From contig NZ_AKIY01000288.1 of NCBI RefSeq assembly GCF_000282615.1, positions 1 to 32,067 of the forward strand: a stretch of 32,067 bases of DNA, given 5' to 3'. How positions within the stretch are numbered: position 1 is the stretch's first letter; every line of letters begins with the position of its first letter. Positions 23,042 to 30,325 of this stretch are shown piece after piece. The DNA comes from Bradyrhizobium sp. YR681 (GTDB lineage: Bacteria > Pseudomonadota > Alphaproteobacteria > Rhizobiales > Xanthobacteraceae). The position numbers and the translations under genes are program-made. The notes under the pieces are model-generated. The model ran no database searches. It was not told where the DNA came from and saw only the letters and a list, made by a program, of their open reading frames with translations.

Positions 23042-23077
23042 GTTGCAGTTCCAAGTCAGATGGTTTTCAGATTGCAA

Positions 23078-24775
23078 TCAGCGTTGGAACTCGGCGTCAC
23101 GGTCGTCCTCGCCGTCATGCATGTCGAAGGCGAAGCCGCCGCCACCAGCGACCTTCATCGCGCGCGCCGGCTTGCGGGCAGGTGCGGGCTTCTTCGCACC
23201 ACGGTCCGCGGCCGCCATGTGAGCGGCCTTGGCACGGAGCTGGGTGACGGCGCGATCGATCGGCGCAGGCGCGGCGGCCTCACCGCGGCCGGCATGCTCG
23301 ATCCGGAAGAACGAGATGGTCGACTGAAGCTGCTCGGCCTGCGAGGCGAGCTCCTCGGAGGTCGAGGACACCTGCTCGGAGGCGCTGGCGTTCTGCTGGC
23401 CGACCTTGTCGAGCTGCTGAATCGCCTGGTTGATCTGGGCGGAGCCGACGTCCTGCTCGCGGCAGGCTGCCGTAATCTCCTGGACCAGCTCTGCGGTCTT
23501 CTTGATGTCGGGCACGAGCTTGGACAGCATGTCGCCGGCCTCCCGGGCGACCTTCACGGTTTCGGTCGACAGCGTGCCGATGTCGGCCGCCGCCGCCTGG
23601 CTGCGTTCGGCGAGCTTGCGTACTTCGGAGGCGACCACCGCAAAACCCTTGCCGTGCTCGCCGGCCCGCGCGGCCTCGACCGCGGCGTTGAGGGCGAGCA
23701 GGTCGGTCTGGCGCGCGATCTCCTGTACGATCGTGATCTTCTCGGCGATCGTCTGCATCGCCTGGACGGCACGGCCGACAGCGACGCCGCTGGCTTCGGC
23801 GTCCTGTGCCGATCGCGCCGCGATCTTCTCGGTCTGGTTGGCGTTGTCGGCGTTCTGCTTCACGTTCGAGGCCATCTCCTCCATCGAGGAAGAGGCTTCC
23901 TCGGCGGATGAGGCCTGCTCGGTCGCGCCCTGCGAGAGCTGCTCGGCGCTGGCGGAGAGTTCCTGGCTTCCGGCGGAAACGTTGCTGGCCGCGGTAAGAG
24001 CCTCCTCGACCACCTGCCGGAGCTTTTCCACCATCACGTTCAGCGATTTGACGAGATCGCCGATCTCGTCATTGCTGGAGACGTTGATCGTCTGGCTGAG
24101 ATCGCCGCCCGCCACCGCGCCGGCAAGGCCCACCGCACGGCTGAGGCCACGGGAAATGCTGATGGAGATCCAGATGGCGGCGATCAGGCCGATCACAAGC
24201 GACGCCAACACGGCCGAGATCAGCAGGATGTGGGCGCGATTGCCATCCTCGTGAGCCTGCGCCGCCTGGTTGGCCATGTTCTTTTTGGAATTCATGACGT
24301 AGGCGTTGGCGGCTTCCATGGCGTCGCCGACGGCCTTGCGGACATCGGTCATTGAGCGCTCAGCCGCCTTCGTCTTGTCGGTCCGGGCGGTCTTGAGGGC
24401 GTCATCCTGAACCGCGTTCATCTGCGCATAGGCGGTGCCAAAGGTCTCGATGAGCTTCTTGCCCTCGGCGGACGCTGCCGCATGGATCTCTTCCTTCAGC
24501 TTCAGAAGCGTCTCGCGCTGCTTGGCGATCTCCGCGATGAAGCGTTCTGCCTCGCTGTCGGGCGCGAGCAGGAGGTTCTTCTCAGCACGAACCTGAAGGA
24601 GAATCCCCTTCTCGATTTCGGCAGCTCGCTCCATGCGGTTGGCGCGCGACACCAGGCTATCGGCGGTGTCGATCATCTCGGTCAGCTTTACATAAGCGAG
24701 GCCGCCCGCCGCTATCGAGAGCAACAGAACCACACCGAACGCACTGGCAAGCTTTGCCTTGACCGTAAATCTCAT
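23078..24775 (-). CDS. Methyl-accepting chemotaxis protein (565 residues)
   Basis: Paralogue of the receptor at 20695-22497. From ATG 24775: TM1 near 11-29, a periplasmic helical bundle (EKGILLQVRAEKNLLLAPDS), TM2 near 184-206, one HAMP domain and a signalling domain whose tip is TDLLALNAAVEAARAGEHGK followed by GFAVVASEVRKLAE. Compared with its partner it lacks a 39-residue segment just after the HAMP (partner residues about 248-287). The C-terminus keeps the shared GGFAFDM...FQR tail. The frame also has an ATG at 24811, but 24775 matches the paralogue and lies behind GGGGG. The periplasmic domains differ clearly, implying a different ligand or partner. Confidence 0.93.
   Translation of the reverse strand: MRFTVKAKLASAFGVVLLLSIAAGGLAYVKLTEMIDTADSLVSRANRMERAAEIEKGILLQVRAEKNLLLAPDSEAERFIAEIAKQRETLLKLKEEIHAAASAEGKKLIETFGTAYAQMNAVQDDALKTARTDKTKAAERSMTDVRKAVGDAMEAANAYVMNSKKNMANQAAQAHEDGNRAHILLISAVLASLVIGLIAAIWISISISRGLSRAVGLAGAVAGGDLSQTINVSSNDEIGDLVKSLNVMVEKLRQVVEEALTAASNVSAGSQELSASAEQLSQGATEQASSAEEASSSMEEMASNVKQNADNANQTEKIAARSAQDAEASGVAVGRAVQAMQTIAEKITIVQEIARQTDLLALNAAVEAARAGEHGKGFAVVASEVRKLAERSQAAAADIGTLSTETVKVAREAGDMLSKLVPDIKKTAELVQEITAACREQDVGSAQINQAIQQLDKVGQQNASASEQVSSTSEELASQAEQLQSTISFFRIEHAGRGEAAAPAPIDRAVTQLRAKAAHMAAADRGAKKPAPARKPARAMKVAGGGGFAFDMHDGEDDRDAEFQR
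23336..24034 (-). repeat. Direct repeat copy B: mcp signalling region
   Basis: Second copy of the roughly 700-bp near-identical signalling region (partner at 20938-21636, constant offset 2398). Both copies have the same orientation, so recombination between them would delete about 2.4 kb holding one cheW and parts of both receptors, fusing them into one chimeric receptor. Confidence 0.8.
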
Positions 24776-24812
24776 TTCCAGCCCCCAACCCAGTCTCGTC
24801 CGAGACCTCATT

Positions 24813-25274
24813 TCAATTCAGAATGCGTTCCATGTTCGGAACGATGACGAACTCTTCACGCCATTTGGCGATGAAGCGAATGAATTCCGGCTTCCAATGC
24901 ATGCCGACGCGCGGCGTCTGCTGCACGTCGGTCTGCGAGATCTCCGTGACCTCGTAGACCTTGTCCGCGGTGACGCCGACCAGCACCGGCTCGCCGTCGA
25001 GCTCGATCTCGATGACGACGATGCGCGTATCGGCCGAATCGTCGAGCTGCGGCATGCCGAAGCGGATGCGCAGATCCGCGAGCGGAATGACGTTGCCGCG
25101 CACGTTGATGACGCTGGGAACGAAGGCCCGCGCACCGGCGACCTTGGTCACCGGCACGGGATCGATGATCTCGCGCACGAGCCCCGCGTCGAGGGCGAAC
25201 TTCTCCTCGCCGAGGCCGATCATCACGACCTGCATCGCATCGGCCTGGTGTTCGCTGGTCAAACCGTCGTTCAT
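24813..25274 (-). CDS. cheW: CheW coupling protein (first copy)
   Basis: A 153-residue CheW-type scaffold that couples CheA to receptors. Fold signatures are VVMIGLGEEKFALDAGLVRE, IIDPVPVTKVAGARAFVPSV, INVRGNVIPLADLRIRFGMP, RIVVIEIELDGEPVLVGVTA and VYEVTEI. The C-terminal part (RFIAKWREEFVIVPNMERIL) is CheW-typical. The ATG at 25274 overlaps the cheA stop (TGATG), indicating translational coupling; a GTG at 25277 is a less likely start. The following receptor starts 37 bases after this gene's stop. Confidence 0.93.
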   Translation of the reverse strand: MNDGLTSEHQADAMQVVMIGLGEEKFALDAGLVREIIDPVPVTKVAGARAFVPSVINVRGNVIPLADLRIRFGMPQLDDSADTRIVVIEIELDGEPVLVGVTADKVYEVTEISQTDVQQTPRVGMHWKPEFIRFIAKWREEFVIVPNMERILN

Positions 25275-27349
25275 CACGCCGCCTCGCTGATGTGCTGCTT
25301 CTCGACCTTCGACTGCGCCAGCGCGACGAGCTGCGCGACGTCGAGAATCAGCGCCGCCGTGCCGTCACCCAGGATGGTCGCGCCGGAGAAGATGGTGACA
25401 TCGGAGTGCAGCTTGGAGAGCGACTTGATCACGGTCTGGTGGTTGCCGATGATCTGGTCGGCGACAAGACCGACGTGGGTCTCGCCGGTCGAAATGATGA
25501 TCGTCTTCTGGTGCCGGTCGGGCGCGCCCGTCGCGGTCATGATCTCGCGCAGCCTGAGGAAGGGTACGAGGTTGCCGCGCACGTTGAGGAAATTGCGGCC
25601 GCGCGAGCGCTCGTCCTCGGCCGTCAATTCGATGCATTCCTCCACCGCCGACAGCGGAATGATGTAGCGGCCTTCGCCGACCCGGATCAGCAGCCCCTCG
25701 ATGATCGCGAGCGTCAGCGGCAGGCGCAGCGTGACCGTGGTGCCCTGGCCCGGCTTCGTCGACAGGTCGATCGTGCCGCGCATGTTCTCTATGGTGCGCT
25801 TGACGACGTCCATGCCGACGCCGCGGCCTGACAGCGCCGAGATGGTCTGCGCGGTCGAGAAGCCCGGGTGGAACAGGAATTGATGGATCTCGTGATCGGT
25901 CAGCACGGCGCCGGCCGCGATCAGCCCCTGCTCTTCCGCCTTCGCGCGAATGCGCGCGGTGTTGAGACCGCCGCCATTGTCCTTCACGGTGACGAGCACC
26001 TGCGCGCCGGAATGAACGGCGGCGAGCTCGATCCGGCCCTGCTCGGTCTTGCCGTTGGCCGAGCGGGTCGCGGTATCCTCGATGCCGTGATCGATGGCGT
26101 TGCGGATCAAATGCACCAGCGGATCGGCCAGGCACTCGATCATGGTCTTGTCGAGCTCGGTGTCCTCGCCGGTGGTGACGAAGTCGACCGGCTTCGACAG
26201 GTCCCGCGACAGATCATGGATCAGGCGGCGGAAGCGGCCGAACAGCGAGCCGATCGGCACCATGCGCGCGCCCATCGTGGTGTCGCGCAGGCTGGAGGCG
26301 AGGCGTTCGATCTCCTCGGCGATCATCTTGATCGAGAGATCGGAGCCGGAGGCGGCGAGCTGGGTCAGGCGGGCCTGAGCAATCACAAGCTCGCCGACGC
26401 GGTCCATCAATTCGTCGAGACGCTCGGCCTGAACGCGGACCGTAGCGATACCGCGATCGTCACGCTTGGCCTCGGCCTTAGGCTCCGGCCTGGATTCAGA
26501 TTTCGGTTCCGGCTTTGCGGCAGGCTGCACGGCAACCGGGGCAGCAGCCACCTCGACCACCGGCGCAGCCATCTCGGCCACGGGAGCCGGCTCTTCGTCA
26601 AGGAGTTGAAACAGCGGCATCGGCGCGGGCGCTTCGACTTGCTCCAGCGGCGAGAGCGTCAGCTTCATCTCGTCCGAGACGAACATGAAGACGTCATCGA
26701 TCGCGTCCTTGTCGCAGGCCGCGTGCAGCTTGACGTCCCACTTCAGATAGCAGTCTTCCGGCTCCATCTCGTCCAGGAAGGGGATGCCGTCGGTGACAGG
26801 CACGACGAAGCAGGGACCGAGCTTGCAGAGGTCTTCCAGCAGGTCGAGCGGGTTCGAGCCGTTGCGCAGGATGTGGGATTCGAATTCGAGATACAGGTGC
26901 CAGCCGGCCTGCTTGCTCTCGGCTGGCGCCAGTGGCGGCGCCACCGCGATCTCGACGACAGGAGCGGCAGGCGGGTCGGAGAACACGAAGCGCTTGAGGT
27001 CGTCGAGGATGCCTTCGCCGATGATATCGTCGGTCGACTGGGGGTCCTCGATCAGGGCGCGGATGTAGTCCTTGGCGGCCAGCGCGACCGAGATGAGTTC
27101 CTGGGTCGGCTTGATCTCGCCCTTGCGGACGCGGTCGAAGGCCGTCTCGAATTCGTGGGTGAAGGAGGCGACCTTGTCGAAGCCGAACATGGCGCCCGAG
27201 CCCTTGATCGTATGCAGGGCGCGGAAGGCGGAATCGACCAGCTCGCGGTCGTCGGGACGCTGGCCGAGATCGAGCAAGGCCCCTTCCAGGACCTCGAACA
27301 GCTCGCTGGCTTCCTGGCGAAAGACCTCTGTCGGGTCCATCGCACTCAT
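25274..27349 (-). CDS. cheA: Chemotaxis histidine kinase CheA
   Basis: Central kinase that phosphorylates CheY and CheB under receptor control. The 691-residue product has an HPt/P1 domain with phospho-acceptor His46 (FRALHTIKGSGAMFGFDKVA), a middle domain (about 150-235, starting W-H-L-Y-L-E-F and containing LEDLCKLGPC and a C-Y-L-K-W motif) in place of a typical P2, a Pro/Glu-rich linker (about 238-300), P3 dimerisation (301-365), a HATPase domain (405-545) with Asn417 in LIRNAIDHGIE, Asp457 in VKDNGGGLN, and SGRGVGMDVVK, and a CheW-like P5 domain (about 548-680). All key catalytic residues are present. It overlaps cheY by four bases (ATGA). Confidence 0.96.
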   Translation of the reverse strand: MSAMDPTEVFRQEASELFEVLEGALLDLGQRPDDRELVDSAFRALHTIKGSGAMFGFDKVASFTHEFETAFDRVRKGEIKPTQELISVALAAKDYIRALIEDPQSTDDIIGEGILDDLKRFVFSDPPAAPVVEIAVAPPLAPAESKQAGWHLYLEFESHILRNGSNPLDLLEDLCKLGPCFVVPVTDGIPFLDEMEPEDCYLKWDVKLHAACDKDAIDDVFMFVSDEMKLTLSPLEQVEAPAPMPLFQLLDEEPAPVAEMAAPVVEVAAAPVAVQPAAKPEPKSESRPEPKAEAKRDDRGIATVRVQAERLDELMDRVGELVIAQARLTQLAASGSDLSIKMIAEEIERLASSLRDTTMGARMVPIGSLFGRFRRLIHDLSRDLSKPVDFVTTGEDTELDKTMIECLADPLVHLIRNAIDHGIEDTATRSANGKTEQGRIELAAVHSGAQVLVTVKDNGGGLNTARIRAKAEEQGLIAAGAVLTDHEIHQFLFHPGFSTAQTISALSGRGVGMDVVKRTIENMRGTIDLSTKPGQGTTVTLRLPLTLAIIEGLLIRVGEGRYIIPLSAVEECIELTAEDERSRGRNFLNVRGNLVPFLRLREIMTATGAPDRHQKTIIISTGETHVGLVADQIIGNHQTVIKSLSKLHSDVTIFSGATILGDGTAALILDVAQLVALAQSKVEKQHISEAA

Positions 27350-27711
27350 GCACGCACCAACTTGCCGACGACGGCGAGCAGCTGCTCGGGCTTGAACGGC
27401 TTGGTGATCCAGCCGGTGGCGCCCGCGCTCTTGGCTTCCTGCTTCACCGTGTCGTTGGATTCGGTGGTCAGGAACACGATGGGCATGCCGACCGCGCTCG
27501 GCAGCTTGCGCAGCGCCCGGATCAGCTCCAGCCCGTTCATGACGGGCATATTGAGGTCGGTGATGACGAGGTCGAGCTTGCCGGCCTGCGCCTTGGCGAG
27601 CCCTTGCGCGCCGTCACCGGCCTCGATCACGTTGTGACCGGCCGGCTCGAGCACGACCTTGATCATCTGGCGGATGCTGGGGGAATCGTCGACCGTGAGA
27701 ATCGTGGCCAT
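27346..27711 (-). CDS. cheY: Response regulator CheY
   Basis: A 121-residue single-domain receiver, the likely diffusible output of the CheA at 25274-27349. All functional residues are visible: Asp8 and Asp9 (TVDDSPS), phospho-acceptor Asp52 (VITDLNMPVMNG), Thr82 (FLTTES) and Lys104 (ITKPFKP). Aromatic residues differ from E. coli CheY (no Tyr at the 106 equivalent). The start ATG overlaps the STAS gene stop (TAATG), and the stop overlaps cheA (ATGA), so all three are translationally coupled. Confidence 0.95.
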   Translation of the reverse strand: MATILTVDDSPSIRQMIKVVLEPAGHNVIEAGDGAQGLAKAQAGKLDLVITDLNMPVMNGLELIRALRKLPSAVGMPIVFLTTESNDTVKQEAKSAGATGWITKPFKPEQLLAVVGKLVRA

Positions 27712-28034
27712 TAGGCGCCATCTTTCTTTTGCGGGAAGTGCTGATCGATCATCGCATCGCTGGCGAAGCCGGCGCGGCGAAGGGTGTTGCGCAGGGACTG
27801 GGAGAATGATTTGAGCACGACCGGGCGGCCCTGGGCCTCGCCCGTCCTGGCGGTCGACAGCAGCAGCTGGATCGAGGTCACGTCGGCCTTGTCGACGCTG
27901 GAGCAGTCGATCTCGAGTCGGTCCTGCCGGCCAAAGGCCTCGCGGATCAGGTCATAGACATTGCGGATCGCGGCAATGCTGCAATCCGCGGGCAGCCGTA
28001 GGGACCACTTCGGCTCCGTAGCATCAGACGACAT
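27711..28034 (-). CDS. STAS-domain protein at the head of the che operon
   Basis: A 107-residue STAS-domain protein of the anti-sigma-factor-antagonist fold. The sequence has LRLPADCSIAAIRNVYDLIR, the core LEIDCSSVDKADVTSIQLLL and a C-terminal amphipathic helix near LRNTLRRAGF. In SpoIIAA-type proteins a Ser in the D-S-S/T-G loop is phosphorylated; here the loop reads ADVTSIQ, so Thr or Ser could serve. The ATG at 28034 follows GGGGG and is preferred over an upstream ATG at 28067. STAS proteins coupled to chemosensory operons are known in alphaproteobacteria but their partner is not established here. It is the first gene of the operon, translationally coupled to cheY. Confidence 0.85.
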   Translation of the reverse strand: MSSDATEPKWSLRLPADCSIAAIRNVYDLIREAFGRQDRLEIDCSSVDKADVTSIQLLLSTARTGEAQGRPVVLKSFSQSLRNTLRRAGFASDAMIDQHFPQKKDGA

Positions 28035-28321
28035 TCGTCCCCCAAATTTCCTCGGGATCCGCCGCACGCATCACGCGAATCCCGCGCGACGACTATTCGG
28101 GACGGAGAGTGTTCAAACCCCTAATGGATATCCCCGTACAACTACGGGTCACATATCGAAGAACTTCGCGTCTGCATGCATCCGTGCATAGCCCGCTCAA
28201 TTCTCATGCGTTGTGCGCAGTCTTGAGTCAGTTCACCGCAGGTGAAACGTTTGCTTCGCGTTAAATCACAACGGCTACTTGTTGAGGTCATGCCTCGCCA
28301 TCCGAACGAGCCCGGCCGCCG
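28035..28321. promoter_or_regulatory. Divergent promoter region with two inverted repeats
   Basis: This 287-bp gap separates the divergent che operon (start 28034) and HD-GYP gene (start 28322). CCCGTA-CAAC-TACGGG (28133-28148) is a perfect 6-bp inverted repeat, flanked by GATAT and ATATC that roughly extend the dyad. TTCACC-GCA-GGTGAA (28232-28246) is a second perfect inverted repeat, 75 bases upstream of the HD-GYP start. Both look like binding sites for dimeric regulators. No canonical sigma-70 or sigma-28 boxes are convincing. Confidence 0.5.
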
Positions 28322-29446
28322 ATGCTGACCCAAGCGCTTCTGGTTGACGACAGCCGCTCTGTCCTCAACTTCCTGAAACGGCATATCGAGGCGGAAGGTC
28401 TGGTCGAGGCCACCACCTTTCTCGATCCCGTGGAAGCGCTGGTTTGCGCGCGCGAGCGCGTGTTCGACCTCGTGCTGGTCGACTACGAGATGCCGCATAT
28501 GGACGGCATCAGCTTCATCCGCACGCTCCGTACCCTGCCCGGCTGCGCCGACATTCCGATCGCGATGATCACGTCGCGGCAGACGGATGACGTGAAAATG
28601 GAAGCGCTGCAGGCTGGTGCAACCGATTTCCTGCCGAAGGCGCCGCAGAGCGTCGAGATGACGGTACGCCTGCGGAATTTAATTCAGCTTGGTGCAGCCG
28701 TACGCAAGCTCAACGACCGCGCCGCGCATCTGGCCAGCGAAGTGGCGGCCGCGACGCGAAAACTCGGCGAGCGCGAGGAAGAGATCATCCTGCGGCTCGC
28801 GCTCGCGGTCGAATACCGCGACAACGACACCGGCGAGCACACGCTGCGGGTCGCCCGCTACAGCCGCATCATCGCCGAGCAGCTCGGCCTGCCGCCGCGG
28901 CTCTGCCGCGACATCTATCTGGCCGCCCCCCTGCATGACGTCGGCAAGGTCGCCATTCCCGACAACATCCTGCTCAAGCCGGGCCGGCTGACCGACGAGG
29001 AGATGGCGGTGATCCGCACCCACGCGACGATCGGCGAACGGATCCTGGCGGATTCCGGCTGCGAGCTGATCCAGCTCGGTGCGCAAATTGCCGCAGGACA
29101 TCACGAGCGCTGGGACGGCGCGGGCTATCCGAACGGCCTCAGGACGGACGAGATCCCGGTTGCCGCGCGCGTGGTCGCGGTGGCCGACGTCTTCGATGCG
29201 CTGACGACACGGCGGCCCTACAAGGAGCCGATGCCGATCGAGGTCGCGCGCAATTACCTGGTCGAAAACAGAGGACGGCAATTCGATCCGGCCTGTGTCG
29301 AGGCCTTCCTGTCGCGCTGGGACGAGGTCATGGAGATCGCGGCCGGGCAGCAGGCGACGCCATATCAGAAGACAGAAGCCACGCTCGTTCCTGATATAGA
29401 GAGTGCTGCGGAGAGCCGTTCGGTCGAGGCAGTCCCGGTCGACTGA
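28322..29446 (+). CDS. HD-GYP response regulator (RpfG-like c-di-GMP phosphodiesterase)
   Basis: A two-component output protein that probably degrades c-di-GMP. The 374-residue product has a receiver domain (Asp9, Asp10, phospho-acceptor Asp54 in LVDYEMPHMDG, Lys106), a helical linker (about 130-155, heptad-like) and an HD-GYP domain (about 156-350). Hallmarks are AVEYRDNDTGEHTLRVA, the His205-Asp206 pair (LHDVGKVAIPDNIL), HHERWDGAGYPNGL with the GYP triad, ARVVAVADVFDALTT and RRPYKEPMP. It is divergent from the che operon and could be phosphorylated by its CheA or by another kinase; no dedicated kinase gene is adjacent. The ATG at 28322 begins the receiver sequence, though no strong ribosome binding site is seen. 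Confidence 0.93.
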   Translation: MLTQALLVDDSRSVLNFLKRHIEAEGLVEATTFLDPVEALVCARERVFDLVLVDYEMPHMDGISFIRTLRTLPGCADIPIAMITSRQTDDVKMEALQAGATDFLPKAPQSVEMTVRLRNLIQLGAAVRKLNDRAAHLASEVAAATRKLGEREEEIILRLALAVEYRDNDTGEHTLRVARYSRIIAEQLGLPPRLCRDIYLAAPLHDVGKVAIPDNILLKPGRLTDEEMAVIRTHATIGERILADSGCELIQLGAQIAAGHHERWDGAGYPNGLRTDEIPVAARVVAVADVFDALTTRRPYKEPMPIEVARNYLVENRGRQFDPACVEAFLSRWDEVMEIAAGQQATPYQKTEATLVPDIESAAESRSVEAVPVD

Positions 29447-29634
29447 CATTATCTATCGGCCAACAGCTTGCCGCGGCTGCGTTTTCTCCGGTCGCCGCCT
29501 TGAACCTGTTCCTGCTAAAGTGGCACCAATAATATAAAGAGTGATTCTGGTCACACTTGCCTGGGCGCCCTGCTGCTAAGCATCGGACCAGGACGGGGAC
29601 CGGCGATACATCGGTCGAACTGGATGAGATTCCC

Positions 29635-30306
29635 ATGAAAAGCCTGATCGGCGCCGCTGCCGGCGCGTTCTGTCTTGCGGCCCCCGCCTTGGCGGAGACA
29701 CCGGCCGCGATCGTCGAAGACGTCCAGGGCAAGGTCGACGGCATCGCGTTCATGGACTATGTCGCACCGGGCAAGATCATCAAGCTCGGGCCCAAGGCCA
29801 GCATCACGCTCAGCTATCTCAAATCCTGCCAGCGCGAGACCATCAGCGAAGGCGTCGTGCTGGTCGGCGCCGAGCAGAGCACCGTGCAGCTCGGCGAGGT
29901 CAAGCGGGAAAAGGTGCCCTGCGATACCAATGCCGCAAAGCTGTCGGAGCGCGAGGCGAACCAGAGCGCCGCGACCACCTTCCGGACCATGCGCTCGGAT
30001 GCCAAGGGCGCGCCGCCGGCCAAGCTGCCGACGCTCTACGGCGTTTCTCCGCTGGTTCAGGCCAAGAGCGGCAGCACGCTGGTGATCGAACGCACCGACG
30101 GCAAGGAGCCGACCATCACCGTGCCGCTCAAGAGCGAGATCATGGTCGGTGGCAAGTTCTACGACTTTGCCAAGGCCGGGAAATCGCTGACCCCGGGCGG
30201 CAGCTACCTCGCCATTCTCGGCGCCAAACGCTACGCCTTCCAGGTCGATGCCAGCGCCACGTCGTCGCCGACGCCGATCGTCGGCCGCCTGCTGCGGCTC
30301 GAATAG
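29635..30306 (+). CDS. Secreted FecR-like protein
   Basis: A 223-residue exported protein with a signal peptide MKSLIGAAAGAFCLAAPALA, cleaved before ETPAAIVEDV. The mature N-terminus (VEDVQGKVDGIAFMDYVAPG, KIIKLGPKASITLSYLKSC) is typical of the FecR-like beta-rich domain, followed by a polar middle and a second beta-rich part (PTITVPLKSEIMVGGKFYDF). FecR-like proteins often sit beside CHASE2-adenylate cyclases; here the cyclase starts 19 bases later, so the pair is probably cotranscribed. The ATG at 29635 begins the signal peptide and has GAGAT upstream. Role unknown. Confidence 0.8.
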   Translation: MKSLIGAAAGAFCLAAPALAETPAAIVEDVQGKVDGIAFMDYVAPGKIIKLGPKASITLSYLKSCQRETISEGVVLVGAEQSTVQLGEVKREKVPCDTNAAKLSEREANQSAATTFRTMRSDAKGAPPAKLPTLYGVSPLVQAKSGSTLVIERTDGKEPTITVPLKSEIMVGGKFYDFAKAGKSLTPGGSYLAILGAKRYAFQVDASATSSPTPIVGRLLRLE

Positions 30307-30325
30307 GCGGGCTAGCGACGGGGCG

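Noticed and set aside
22607..23911. A 434-codon forward frame antisense to cheW and mcp
   Set aside because: Shadow of conserved chemotaxis genes; no independent start signal or domain.
25868..27637. A 589-codon forward open frame antisense to cheA and cheY
   Set aside because: Antisense to strongly conserved genes; composition is skewed to Arg, Gly, Asp and Val and no motif is visible.
28035..28321. A sigma-28 (flagellar) promoter for the che operon
   Set aside because: No TAAA-N15-GCCGATAA-like sequence is present on the minus strand, so control by the flagellar sigma factor is not supported.
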